This document shows, piece after piece, positions 1 through 10,493 of a DNA stretch of 38,628 bases (its first letter is position 1; each line of letters opens with the position of its first letter). The notes below the pieces were generated by a model that did not search any database, had not been told where the DNA came from, and was given only the letters and a program-made list of their open reading frames with translations. Made by a program: the position numbers and the translations under genes. Source of the DNA: Bradyrhizobium acaciae (GTDB taxonomy: Bacteria; Pseudomonadota; Alphaproteobacteria; Rhizobiales; Xanthobacteraceae); NCBI RefSeq assembly GCF_020889785.1, contig NZ_JACMYK010000069.1:1-38628 (forward strand). Reading direction: 5' to 3'.

Positions 1-766
1 CTGGCACAGGCTCGCCGGCCGGACGCGCTCGCACCACGCCCGGTCCCTTCAACTCGCCGGGACGCGCGGTTGCGCCGACGGCAGGCACGCCGTTGTTGGC
101 GCGCTTGAACAGGCTCGGATCCTGGCTTGCGGCCTCGACCTGCTTGCGTTGCAACGGCGTCGCCGCGAAATGCTGCTCCTTGGCGACCGCGCGATCGGCA
201 GCGGTGGGCCGCGCCTCGATACCGCCGGTGCCGCCATTGTAGCTGACGTTGTTGACGGTGGTCTGGCTGATCGTGACGTTCTTCTCGTAGACGTTGTTGA
301 TCTGCGCGCCCTGCAGATTGTTCACGGTGCGATTGTAGAAGAAGTTGCCGTGATCCCAGCGACCGCCTTCATAGCCCGCACCGCCGTAGCCGAAGCCGTA
401 ATTGATGCCGCCGTAGAAGCCGACGCGATCACCCCAATAGCCCTGATGGAAAATGAAGCCGCCGCCGAACGCGCCCCAGTAACCGGGCGTCCACAGCAGC
501 CCGACTCGCGGCGGCTGCACCCAGGTGCCGGGCACCCAGTAATAATCACCGCGATCCTCGTCCCACGACCAATTGCCCGGCGACCACATGTAGCCCGGCC
601 CAGGCACCGGCGGCTGATCGTACGTCGGCAGCGGCGGCGGCGCAGTATCGACAGCGCTGACCGGCGCGCATGCCGCGTCCTGCGCGTTTGCCGGCACGGC
701 AGTCGCATAGAGCAGCGCCGTGGCAATCGCTGCACACGACACGGTCGATAGAAGACGAGTGGTCAT
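1..766 (-). CDS. Secreted YXWGXW-repeat protein (C-terminus outside window)
   Basis: The reading frame is open from the ATG at 766-764 to the left edge (about 255 codons, no stop), so the C-terminus is missing. The first 28 or so residues form a signal peptide ending in a VPANA-Q cleavage-like site. A Tyr/Trp/Pro/Gly-rich segment follows (residues about 55-105) with repeated units such as YMWSPGNW, YYWVPGTW and LLWTPGYW, which is the YXWGXW repeat pattern. After it come a Gly/Tyr-rich stretch and an Asn-rich stretch (residues about 105-180). The protein is probably periplasmic or surface-associated. The family has no established biochemical activity, so function is unknown. An EcfG-type promoter lies about 25-60 bases upstream, which suggests general stress induction. 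The start is supported by the signal peptide and an AGAGG-like ribosome site just upstream. Confidence 0.8.
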   Translation of the reverse strand, partial: MTTRLLSTVSCAAIATALLYATAVPANAQDAACAPVSAVDTAPPPLPTYDQPPVPGPGYMWSPGNWSWDEDRGDYYWVPGTWVQPPRVGLLWTPGYWGAFGGGFIFHQGYWGDRVGFYGGINYGFGYGGAGYEGGRWDHGNFFYNRTVNNLQGAQINNVYEKNVTISQTTVNNVSYNGGTGGIEARPTAADRAVAKEQHFAATPLQRKQVEAASQDPSLFKRANNGVPAVGATARPGELKGPGVVRARPAGEPVP

Positions 767-1440
767 TGGGAGCCTCTTCGATGAGCACGTCTGTTTCAAC
801 GTGAGAACCGGAACAAAAGTTCCGTGCATCGGCAACGGACCGACACACTGCATCGCTAGACCCTTCACCTTACACCAGCCTGAAACACGTCGATGCAAAC
901 GGTAACGCAATCACGTTGCCATTCATCGACAGTTCAGAGTGTGCGGTGACGTCGTGCTGCGCGATTCAGTGGAACATCGCGCAACAGATACTCGCATCAT
1001 CGATGCGCGCGACACAATGCGGTCACGTTTCCGAAAGCGCGAAGATGACTTACGGGCTTTCACGCAACTGTAACGATCCGGACTCATCGAACCGCATGTC
1101 TTCGGCGAGCACGGCGATCGGCCAGGCCGCCGTCGGCATGACACGTGCGCCCGGTCTGACGAAACGTCCGCAGCAGTGCATCCGGACGAGTGCCGGGGAC
1201 GAACATCTGCCGTCGCAAGGGCTTAGGCGCAGCACGCCAACGGTCCGGCGTGGCGATTGACACACCCCTGAAACGACCACACGATGCGAGCTGCGGCAGC
1301 CTCAGGCCCGCGGTTTTTCCGCCGGCGCAATTACAACTCGGCTGCCGCATGATGGATGTCATCGTTCCGCCATCTGTCACCGGCCGGAATGCATGGCATG
1401 ATTTGATCTCGACGAGCCTGCGTTGCCTTGAGGTGCCACA
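767..1440. other. Divergent intergenic region upstream of clpB
   Basis: About 670 bases separate the YXWGXW gene from clpB. The left end carries the EcfG-type promoter. The right end carries the clpB ribosome-binding site (GAGG at 1430-1433, 7 bases before the ATG). Short open frames in this stretch have no ribosome site or recognisable product. I found no convincing heat-shock sigma-32 promoter and no CIRCE element for clpB. Confidence 0.5.
798..823 (-). promoter_or_regulatory. EcfG-type general stress promoter
   Basis: On the minus strand the sequence reads GGAAC (823-819), a 17-base spacer, then CGTT (801-798). This matches the alphaproteobacterial EcfG (sigma-EcfG) consensus GGAAC-N16/17-CGTT. 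The predicted transcription start near 790 would give a leader of about 25 nt before the ATG at 766. The motif match and placement are visible in the sequence; use by EcfG is inferred. Confidence 0.7.
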
Positions 1441-4053
<2,613 letters not shown>

Positions 4054-4111
4054 GGCAGGCCCGGACCACCAGCGACGCGCCGTCATCGCCGCGTCGTCTG
4101 GGCGCATCATA

Positions 4112-4150
4112 TGCAAGCCGAATGTACAAGCTGAACATACAAGCTGACCT
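4112..4150 (+). repeat. Three tandem 13-bp imperfect repeats
   Basis: Three units start at 4112, 4125 and 4138. The second and third share TACAAGCTGA exactly; the first has TGCAAGCCGA at the same place. They end 18 bases before the DUF2171 start codon, so they lie in its promoter or leader. No regulator is known to me for this motif. Confidence 0.6.
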
Positions 4151-4168
4151 GCAACCAGGGAGAGCATC

Positions 4169-4438
4169 ATGACACAGCAGAACATCAAGGACAACATGGA
4201 GGTCATCGGCGCCGATGGCGTGCATGTCGGCACCGTCGATCGCGTCGAAGGCAACCGCATCAAGCTCAAGAAGAGCGACAGCGATGGCTTCCACAAGGGC
4301 CATCACCACTTTATCGAGCTCGGCTTCGTGGCGGGCGTCGAAGGCTCCAAGGTTCGGCTCTCCGCCAACGCCGCTATCGCGGTGACTCTCGAGGAGGAGA
4401 AGTCCGGCAAGCCGGTTGGTCCGTCCGCGGAAGCGTAG
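4169..4438 (+). CDS. DUF2171 family protein
   Basis: This 89-residue soluble protein fits DUF2171, a small beta-rich, PRC-barrel-like family common in rhizobia and other alphaproteobacteria. The N-terminal half has the family pattern of a short strand with MEVIGADGVHVGTVD, then a KLKK stretch and a HHHF segment. The tail is charged. It has no signal peptide or membrane segment. A GGGAGAG ribosome site lies about 7 bases before the ATG. Family function is unknown; members often sit near stress genes, as here between clpB and the encapsulin operon, so a stress role is plausible but inferred. The 122-base gap to the peroxidase gene suggests a separate or loosely linked unit. Confidence 0.8.
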   Translation: MTQQNIKDNMEVIGADGVHVGTVDRVEGNRIKLKKSDSDGFHKGHHHFIELGFVAGVEGSKVRLSANAAIAVTLEEEKSGKPVGPSAEA

Positions 4439-4560
4439 TTATCCGGGCTCTTGTAAAGGTCTCGGTGGCATGCTCCTCTTCCCCCGAATCTGGACGTCGA
4501 TCCGGCGTCCGGCCTGCCCTCCGTCGTCGCGGACTAGCCGATTTAGTTAAGGAGAGATGT

Positions 4561-5622
4561 GTGCCATCAGCCGTTCCGCAACCGGTCGCTGCGAAGCTGA
4601 CGCGCGCGGCCATCTTCCTTGCGGTCACGGTCAAGCCCAATCCGGAATATGACACCGTGGTGCGATCGCTGTGCGCCGATCTGGCCGCGCTGGTGCGCGC
4701 CGTGGGCTTCCGCGATCTCGAGGGCCGGCTGTCTTGCGTCATGGGCATCGGCTCCGATGCATGGGACCGGCTGTTCGGTGCACCGAAGCCGCAAGGCCTG
4801 CATCCGTTCGGCGAGATCAACGGCGTCCACCATGCGGTCTCGACGCCGGGCGACCTGCTGTTTCACATCCGCGCCGTGCCGATGGACCTCTGCTTCGAGC
4901 TCGCCTCGCAGATCATGTCACGGCTCGGCGATGCGGTCGCAACCTCTGACGAGGTGCACGGCTTCAAATATTTCGACGAGCGAGACCTGCTCGGCTTTGT
5001 CGACGGCACCGAGAATCCCGTCGATCAGGCAGCGCTAGAGGCCACCATCATCGGCGACGAAGATGCCGCCTTCGCCGGCGGCAGCTACGTGATCGTGCAG
5101 AAATACCTGCACGACCTCACGAAGTGGAACGAGCTGCCGGTCGAGATGCAGGAGAAGATCATCGGCCGCACCAAACTGTCCGACATCGAGCTCGACGATG
5201 CGGTGAAGCCGAGCTACGCGCACAACGCCCTGACCACGATCGTCGAGAACGGCGAGGAGCTCGATATCGTCCGCGACAACATGCCGTTCGGCAACGTCAG
5301 CAAGGGCGAGTTCGGCACCTATTTCATCGGCTATGCCAAATCCCCGCACCGGATCGAGCAGATGCTGGAGAACATGTTCATCGGCAAGCCGCCGGGCAAC
5401 TACGACCGCCTGCTCGACTTCAGCCGCCCCGTGACCGGCATACTGTTCTTCATCCCGTCGGCGACTTTCCTGGAGGATGCCGCGAATGCGGCGCCGGCGG
5501 CCTCGCCCGCCGAGCCGATATCGGGTGACGCAGGAGATGACGACACACCGGCACCAAGAATACCGCCGTCCGATGGCTCGCTCGGTATCGGCTCGCTGAA
5601 AGGAGACGCTGGACATGAATAA
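4561..5622 (+). CDS. DyP-type heme peroxidase, encapsulin cargo
   Basis: Dye-decolorising peroxidases use heme and H2O2 to oxidise dyes, phenols and other donors. The 353-residue product has the family's GFVDGTENP motif (145-153) with distal Asp148, a candidate proximal heme ligand His221 in YAHN, and distal Arg238 before the MPFG motif (241-244). After a Pro/Ala/Asp-rich linker (about 305-337) the C-terminus carries DGSLGIGSLKG (338-348), the classic targeting peptide that docks cargo inside encapsulin shells, followed by five extra residues. I chose the GTG at 4561 because GGAG sits six bases upstream and the conserved domain begins soon after. An in-frame ATG at 4465 would add 32 atypical residues. 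The gene overlaps the encapsulin gene by 8 bases, so the two are co-translated. Confidence 0.95.
   Translation: MPSAVPQPVAAKLTRAAIFLAVTVKPNPEYDTVVRSLCADLAALVRAVGFRDLEGRLSCVMGIGSDAWDRLFGAPKPQGLHPFGEINGVHHAVSTPGDLLFHIRAVPMDLCFELASQIMSRLGDAVATSDEVHGFKYFDERDLLGFVDGTENPVDQAALEATIIGDEDAAFAGGSYVIVQKYLHDLTKWNELPVEMQEKIIGRTKLSDIELDDAVKPSYAHNALTTIVENGEELDIVRDNMPFGNVSKGEFGTYFIGYAKSPHRIEQMLENMFIGKPPGNYDRLLDFSRPVTGILFFIPSATFLEDAANAAPAASPAEPISGDAGDDDTPAPRIPPSDGSLGIGSLKGDAGHE
5599..5605 (+). promoter_or_regulatory. Encapsulin ribosome-binding site inside peroxidase targeting codons
   Basis: AAAGGAG lies nine bases before the encapsulin ATG at 5615. The same bases encode Lys347-Gly348-Asp349 at the end of the peroxidase targeting peptide. 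One sequence therefore seems to serve both cargo docking and shell translation. Confidence 0.75.
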
Positions 5623-6430
5623 TCTTTATCGGGGGTTGGCCCCCATCTCGGACGCGGCATGGGCCCAGATCGAAGAGGAAGCCTCGCGCACGTTGAAGCG
5701 CCATCTGGCGGCGCGCCGTGTCGTCGACGTCGATGGCCCGAAGGGAACGGACTTCTCCGCTGTCGGCACCGGTCATCTCAAGAAAATTCCGACGCCCGGC
5801 GACGGGGTCGAGGCGACGCAGCGCGACGTCCGCGCACTGGTCGAGCTGCGCGTACCGTTCGAACTTTCGCGCCAGGCAATCGACGATGTCGAGCGCGGCT
5901 CCAATGATTCCGACTGGGATCCGCTGAAGGACGCCGCGCGCAAGATCGCCTTCGCCGAGGACCGGGCGGTGTTCGACGGCTACACGGCCGCGGGCATTCA
6001 GGGCATCCGTCAGGGCACCAGCAACCCGGTGCTGACGCTGCCAGCGAGCGTCAAGAACTACCCCGGCGTGGTCGCGCAGGCGGTCAGCCAGCTGCGGCTC
6101 GCCGGCGTCAACGGCCCCTATACGCTGCTGCTCGGCACCGAACCCTATACCGCGATCGGCGGTGCGACCGACGACGGCTACCCGGTGCTGCAGCACATCC
6201 AGCGCCTGATCGACGGCAAGATCATCTGGGCACCCGCGATCGCAGGCGGCGTACTGCTGACCACCCGCGGCGGCGACTTCCAGCTCTCGATCGGTCAGGA
6301 TCTTTCGATCGGCTATCTCAGCCATTCGGCGACTTCGGTTCAGCTCTACTTCCAGGAGACCATGACTTTCCTGATGCTCACGAGCGAGGCATCGGTGGTG
6401 CTTGCGCCGGAGGCGAAGAAACCCGCCTGA
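5615..6430 (+). CDS. Encapsulin shell protein (family 1, HK97 fold)
   Basis: This 271-residue protein is a family 1 encapsulin (formerly linocin/CFP29-like), which self-assembles into a protein nanocompartment with the phage HK97 capsid fold. It has the characteristic N-terminus (MNNLYRGLAPISDAAW), the helix with RTLKRHLAARRVVDV, the central E-loop and P-domain region, and a C-terminal FLMLTSEASVVLAP strand. Length matches shells of the 60-subunit T=1 type; the actual assembly size is inferred. The upstream peroxidase carries the docking peptide, so this shell should enclose it and protect the cell from peroxide chemistry or stabilise the enzyme. The start is fixed by an internal ribosome site in the peroxidase gene and the 8-base overlap. 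A small gene follows after 81 bases. Confidence 0.96.
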   Translation: MNNLYRGLAPISDAAWAQIEEEASRTLKRHLAARRVVDVDGPKGTDFSAVGTGHLKKIPTPGDGVEATQRDVRALVELRVPFELSRQAIDDVERGSNDSDWDPLKDAARKIAFAEDRAVFDGYTAAGIQGIRQGTSNPVLTLPASVKNYPGVVAQAVSQLRLAGVNGPYTLLLGTEPYTAIGGATDDGYPVLQHIQRLIDGKIIWAPAIAGGVLLTTRGGDFQLSIGQDLSIGYLSHSATSVQLYFQETMTFLMLTSEASVVLAPEAKKPA

Positions 6431-6511
6431 TCTTTCCGGCGTTCACTCTTCCTGGAAGTCTCCGGCCGCGGCCGAAGCTTCCGCCAAACTGCAACGGAGA
6501 GGAGGCGCGCA

Positions 6512-6703
6512 ATGGACTACGATCTCTACATCAATCCGAAGAAGGCCTCGGTCGGTCTCTATGTCCGCAGGGGCGCCGGCCTTCCCGATCTTGCCGACGC
6601 CACGGACTGGGTGTTCGACGGTACCTTCGGGCAGGCCAATCTGCCGCCGCAGCTCGTGAAGGAGATCGAGGCCAACGGCCACGCCTTCCGCGACATGGAT
6701 TGA
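6512..6703 (+). CDS. Small uncharacterised protein of the encapsulin operon
   Basis: I do not recognise this 63-residue protein. A strong ribosome site (GGAGAGGAGG, 6496-6505) sits six bases before the ATG, and the composition is that of a real coding sequence. The product begins MDYDLYINPKKASVGLYVR, is acidic toward the end, and has no Cys, signal peptide or membrane segment. Its beta-strand-like start followed by a helix (PPQLVKEIEANG) suggests a small folded domain. It lies 81 bases after encapsulin on the same strand and converges on the MFS gene, so it is probably the third gene of the operon. It could be an adaptor, a second cargo or an unrelated protein. It has no obvious encapsulin-targeting peptide. 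Confidence 0.75.
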   Translation: MDYDLYINPKKASVGLYVRRGAGLPDLADATDWVFDGTFGQANLPPQLVKEIEANGHAFRDMD

Positions 6704-6711
6704 GCGCCGCG

Positions 6712-8001
6712 CTATTTCTCTCCTGTCTTCACCGGCGCGGTCTCCGGCATCAAGCTCATCGCCACGATGCCGACCGCGGCCGCGAGCAGGAGATACCAGG
6801 ACGGCGCCAGCGGATCGCCCGTCACGTGCAGCAGCCATGTGACCACGAGCTGCGCGGTGCCGCCGAAGGTCGCGATTGCCACCGCGTAGATCGTGGCAAA
6901 CACGCCGCCGCGAATGTTCTGCGGCAGCGCTTCCGTGAAGGCGGCATAGAACGCCGTGAACGGCAGCGATCCGATGAACGACAGGACGCCGAAGCCGAAC
7001 AGCAGCGACCACGCGCCGGGATCCCGGACGATCCACAGGAAGGCCGGATAGGTCAGCACCAGCACGACCAGCTGCGGCCAGACCATGATCGGCTTGCGGC
7101 CGAGCCGGTCGGCAAGCCAGCCGCCCAGCACGGCGCCGATGATCTGCAATCCGTTGCTGACCAGCGAGACGGTGAAGGCGAGCGACGGCGACACATGTAA
7201 CGTGTTCTTGGCGTAGGTCGTCATGTATTGCGTCACATAGGTCGAGATCGTGCCGCTGGCCAGGATCATCACTGCCAGCACGATCACGCGAAGATGCCGG
7301 CGCGCCAACGCGACATGGCTCGAACTTTCGACCTGCCCGGCGACGTGCTCGCCGTGCGAAACCGTTTCCGGCAGCGTGCGGCGCATCCAGATGCCGAACG
7401 GCAGGCAGACGGCGCCGAGCAGGAATGCGACGCGCCATCCATAGGCCTGCAGCATATCGGGCGCCATCGTGCTGCTCAGGACGACCCCGACAAGCGCGCC
7501 GATCGTCGCCGCGATCTCCTGGCTGGCGGGCTGCCATGCCACCACCAGGCCGCGATTCCGAGGTGCCGCGATCTCGATGAGGTACGCCGTGGTCGGCCCG
7601 ACCTCGCCGCCGAGCGCAAATCCCTGCACCATCCGCGCCAGGATCACGATAACAGGTGCCACGATGCCGATCGCGGCATAGGATGGCGTCAGCGCGATGG
7701 TCAGGATCGCCCCGCCCATCAACGCGAAACTCAGCAACATCGCCGGCCGCCGGCCGACGCGATCGGAGAAAATGCCGAGCACGATGCCGCCGATCGGCCG
7801 CGTCAGGAAGCCGGCGCCGAAGGTCGCAAGCGACAGCATCAGGCTGCCGTATTCGCTATGCGCGGGGAAGAAGGTGCGCCCGATCTCGGTCGCAAAGAAG
7901 CTGTAGGTGATGAAGTCGTAGAACTCCAGCATGTTGCCGATGGTCGCGGCAAACGCTGCGCGCTTGACATCGAATTCCCTGCTCGCAATCTCCGGCAACA
8001 C
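6712..8001 (-). CDS. MFS transporter, MHS (metabolite:H+ symporter) family
   Basis: This is a major facilitator of the MHS subgroup (ProP/KgtP/ShiA-like), a 12-segment inner-membrane protein that imports small metabolites with protons. The family signs are an opening segment with GNMLEFYDF, the loop 2-3 motif (FSDRVGRRPAML), the RMVQGFALGGEVG segment and a second half with ADRLGRKP. The proposed start is GTG at 8001-7999 because AAGGAA lies 6 bases upstream. An upstream TTG at 8055 would add 18 residues but has no ribosome site. The product is about 429 residues. Substrate cannot be told from sequence. The gene lies 105 bases after the GH5 gene on the same strand and could be read from the polysaccharide unit or from its own promoter. 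Confidence 0.88.
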   Translation of the reverse strand: MLPEIASREFDVKRAAFAATIGNMLEFYDFITYSFFATEIGRTFFPAHSEYGSLMLSLATFGAGFLTRPIGGIVLGIFSDRVGRRPAMLLSFALMGGAILTIALTPSYAAIGIVAPVIVILARMVQGFALGGEVGPTTAYLIEIAAPRNRGLVVAWQPASQEIAATIGALVGVVLSSTMAPDMLQAYGWRVAFLLGAVCLPFGIWMRRTLPETVSHGEHVAGQVESSSHVALARRHLRVIVLAVMILASGTISTYVTQYMTTYAKNTLHVSPSLAFTVSLVSNGLQIIGAVLGGWLADRLGRKPIMVWPQLVVLVLTYPAFLWIVRDPGAWSLLFGFGVLSFIGSLPFTAFYAAFTEALPQNIRGGVFATIYAVAIATFGGTAQLVVTWLLHVTGDPLAPSWYLLLAAAVGIVAMSLMPETAPVKTGEK

Positions 8002-8106
8002 TCTCGGTTCCTTGTCTGGTGGTTCGAAGCGAGTATTATTCCTCGAGGCATGCAAGGCAAGACAAGGCGTACCGCGCGATCAGACGCCGCGCCCGGACCG
8101 CCAGGT

Positions 8107-9132
8107 TCATCGAACCGGAGGAATGATCGCGCGGAGGATGTCCATGTTCCAGCGCTGCCGGGCGCCGTCGAACGCCGCGAAATCATGATCGAACTGCCAA
8201 TAGGCCCACGCCCAGCCGAATTTTTCAGCGCTTCGTGTCATGAACGACAGGTACTTCGCCCGGCTCTCCGCCGGCGCGCGCTCATAGACGCCGAACTCGC
8301 CAAGATAGATCGGGCGCGTTTCCTTCTCCGACCAGGACCGGACCTTGTCCAAATCGGCAGCAGCCCTCGCTTCGTCCTCCGCCGAGCCCCAGCTCAACGG
8401 ACCGATGGTCGAGAAGGTCGCCGACCACGGTGCACCCTGATGGGTGAATTGCAGCGGCAGGTAATAGTGGAACGTGACGATGAGGTTTCGGTCGCCGGCC
8501 GGCAGCGCCAGCTGGTCGATCGGCAGTTCCTCGGTGTTCAGGATGGCGACCACGACATTCCGCTTCGGATTCGTCTCCCGGATGATCGCAAGACAATCGG
8601 CGAGCAGACCGTTCCACTCGGCCGAGGTCATGTTCCCGCCAGGCTCGTTCAGGATCTCGAACAGCAGCGCCGGATATTTCCCCGCATAGCGCGCCGCGAT
8701 CTGGCGCCAGAACGCCTTGAGCTTCACCGTGCATTCCGGCACGTCGCGCTGGCAAAGGTCGGTGTCGTGCTCGTCGAGGATCGGGATCAGCTTGCTCGCG
8801 AAGACCTGTTCGATCACGGCATCGAGGCGCCGCAACACAGCATCATCCAGAACGTTGCCGGAATCCATGTGCCTGAAGCCGAAGAAGTTGATCCGCACAT
8901 GCGAAAAGCCGGCTTTGCGGATGGCGGCGAGGTTTTCATGGCGGAACGGTGCGTTCCGGTAGCCTTCCCAGATGCCGTCATAGCCGAGAATGTTGATGCC
9001 TCGCCCCAACGCTGCGACCGCCGGAGACGCACCCTGCCCGGCTCCATTCACCGGCGAGATCAGCACGGCAGCGAGCGCCGCCGCCAGCAGCACGCCGACG
9101 GCTCCTTGCAAATACGACCGGAGCGCTGTCAT
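8107..9132 (-). CDS. Secreted glycoside hydrolase family 5 (cellulase-like)
   Basis: GH5 enzymes are retaining beta-glycosidases such as endoglucanases and mannanases. The 341-residue product starts with a membrane/signal segment (residues about 8-30) and so acts outside the cytoplasm. It then has a TIM-barrel with the acid/base Glu163 in LNEP, the HYY segment (222-224) and the nucleophile Glu279 in LGEFG. The ATG at 9132 overlaps the stop of the upstream ligase gene (ATGA) and has AGGAG upstream, so the two are translationally coupled. A longer reading from 9183 would lie inside the ligase gene and is rejected. The context points to trimming or release of the polysaccharide made by this cluster rather than to plant cellulose breakdown, but this is inference. 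Confidence 0.9.
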   Translation of the reverse strand: MTALRSYLQGAVGVLLAAALAAVLISPVNGAGQGASPAVAALGRGINILGYDGIWEGYRNAPFRHENLAAIRKAGFSHVRINFFGFRHMDSGNVLDDAVLRRLDAVIEQVFASKLIPILDEHDTDLCQRDVPECTVKLKAFWRQIAARYAGKYPALLFEILNEPGGNMTSAEWNGLLADCLAIIRETNPKRNVVVAILNTEELPIDQLALPAGDRNLIVTFHYYLPLQFTHQGAPWSATFSTIGPLSWGSAEDEARAAADLDKVRSWSEKETRPIYLGEFGVYERAPAESRAKYLSFMTRSAEKFGWAWAYWQFDHDFAAFDGARQRWNMDILRAIIPPVR

Positions 9133-10418
9133 GGCTGCTCCTGCTCGCGGAGCCGCGCGCGCGGCGACGACATCGGCCGGCAAGCCGCGAGGAAGAATGC
9201 GATCAGCAGCACCGACGTGAACATGGTCGAGCGAAGGAAGACCGTCTCGGTGAAATTGGTCTGGCAGTTGAGGAACACAAACCCGACGACCAGCGCGCAG
9301 TGCAGACGGTCGATTGCCCGTCCTGCGATCAGGCAGAGCATTTTGTAGGAGAACAGGAAGACGCTCGCCGCGAACAGGAAATAGCCGAAGAAACCGGTCT
9401 CGACGAGAATGGCAATGTAGCCATTGTGGTAGTTGTCGAGCACCCAGCCGTGGTTCTGGTTGAAATAATCGTAGATTGCCGGATTGGTCCAGAACCCGTT
9501 GATGCCGAATCCGAACAGCGGCGCGTCATCGAAATGGCTGATGGCATACTGCCAGATGAACGTTCGCTCCGTGAAGTTGATCGTCGTATCGAAGACATGG
9601 ATCGAATCGTATCCGGTCGCGTAGAAATACAGGATCAGCAACACGGCCGCGACGCACATGATGCAGGGCAGCACCGCATAGACCTGCATGCACCTGATCG
9701 ACCACAGCGAGGTCAGCAGCAGCGCGCAGGCCACCAGCGACAGGGCACCGGCGCCACGGGACTCCGAGAGGATGACGCAGGCTGAGGCCAGCGCGAATGT
9801 CACGAGGAACGGCAGCCAGCCCTGTCCGGTCATCTTTCGATAACAGGCAAAGAACATGAGATACGCCGCGGCGAAGCCCAGGGTTTGCTTCGATTCGAAG
9901 ACGCCTTGCCATTGCCCGTTGTGCATCCAGGTCTGATCGATCCCGATGTCCGGAAGCACGATCGCACAGAACGCCGAGGCTGCGATCAGCACGAACAGGC
10001 CGCGGGTCGTCGATATCACGATGTCGTCTATGTCGACGCGGGTGATCATGCAGAACGCGCCAAGCGTCGTGATCACGAGCGCCGCGGCCTTCATGAGGGC
10101 TGCGGCGTCCAGATTGGTCCAGAACACGGAAATCGTGGCGAACGCATAGAATGCGATGATCACAAGCGTGTCGAGATTGAAGGCAAGTCGAAGGCAGGGA
10201 CCGATGAACAAGCTCGCGTAGATCAGCACACCCCACATCGCGAGTGCGACGGCCTGCTGCACCAGGGTTATTTCGGTCGGCAGCAACGCAGCGTGAAAGG
10301 TCCCCATCGACATGATCACGTTGATCGTGATCGACCAATTGACGACGGTCCGTGCGAAATTTTCCGCCTCGACGCCTGGCACCTGCCAGATCGAGCTATC
10401 GAGCGCGCGACCATCCAT
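9129..10418 (-). CDS. O-antigen ligase / polysaccharide polymerase-like membrane protein
   Basis: This 429-residue polytopic inner-membrane protein has about ten to twelve hydrophobic segments and a large loop (residues about 260-320) typical of the WaaL/Wzy_C family. These enzymes join or polymerise lipid-linked sugar repeats on the periplasmic face. The loop contains the pattern FGFGINGFWTN followed by an Asn/His-rich stretch with HNGYIAILVETG, which is characteristic of this family. In this setting, with a flippase and a Wzz-like protein nearby, a polymerase (Wzy) role is more likely than LPS ligation; sequence alone cannot decide. It follows the WecG-type gene after 75 bases and overlaps the GH5 gene by 4 bases. 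Confidence 0.85.
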   Translation of the reverse strand: MDGRALDSSIWQVPGVEAENFARTVVNWSITINVIMSMGTFHAALLPTEITLVQQAVALAMWGVLIYASLFIGPCLRLAFNLDTLVIIAFYAFATISVFWTNLDAAALMKAAALVITTLGAFCMITRVDIDDIVISTTRGLFVLIAASAFCAIVLPDIGIDQTWMHNGQWQGVFESKQTLGFAAAYLMFFACYRKMTGQGWLPFLVTFALASACVILSESRGAGALSLVACALLLTSLWSIRCMQVYAVLPCIMCVAAVLLILYFYATGYDSIHVFDTTINFTERTFIWQYAISHFDDAPLFGFGINGFWTNPAIYDYFNQNHGWVLDNYHNGYIAILVETGFFGYFLFAASVFLFSYKMLCLIAGRAIDRLHCALVVGFVFLNCQTNFTETVFLRSTMFTSVLLIAFFLAACRPMSSPRARLREQEQP

Positions 10419-10493
10419 TCGATTGTACTCCGCTCATTGAAAATGAGCTTGCTGCTCCGGTGGCTCGGAGCAGCACATTGCACTCGGAAGACT

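Noticed and set aside
1261..1440. Heat-shock sigma-32 promoter for clpB
   Set aside because: I looked for CTTGAA-type -35 and CCCCAT-type -10 pairs; only partial matches such as CCCTGAAAC near 1265 occur, with no acceptable second half.
7228..9348. Long plus-strand frame opposite the transporter and GH5 genes
   Set aside because: It is a shadow of two clear genes, with skewed composition and no family match.
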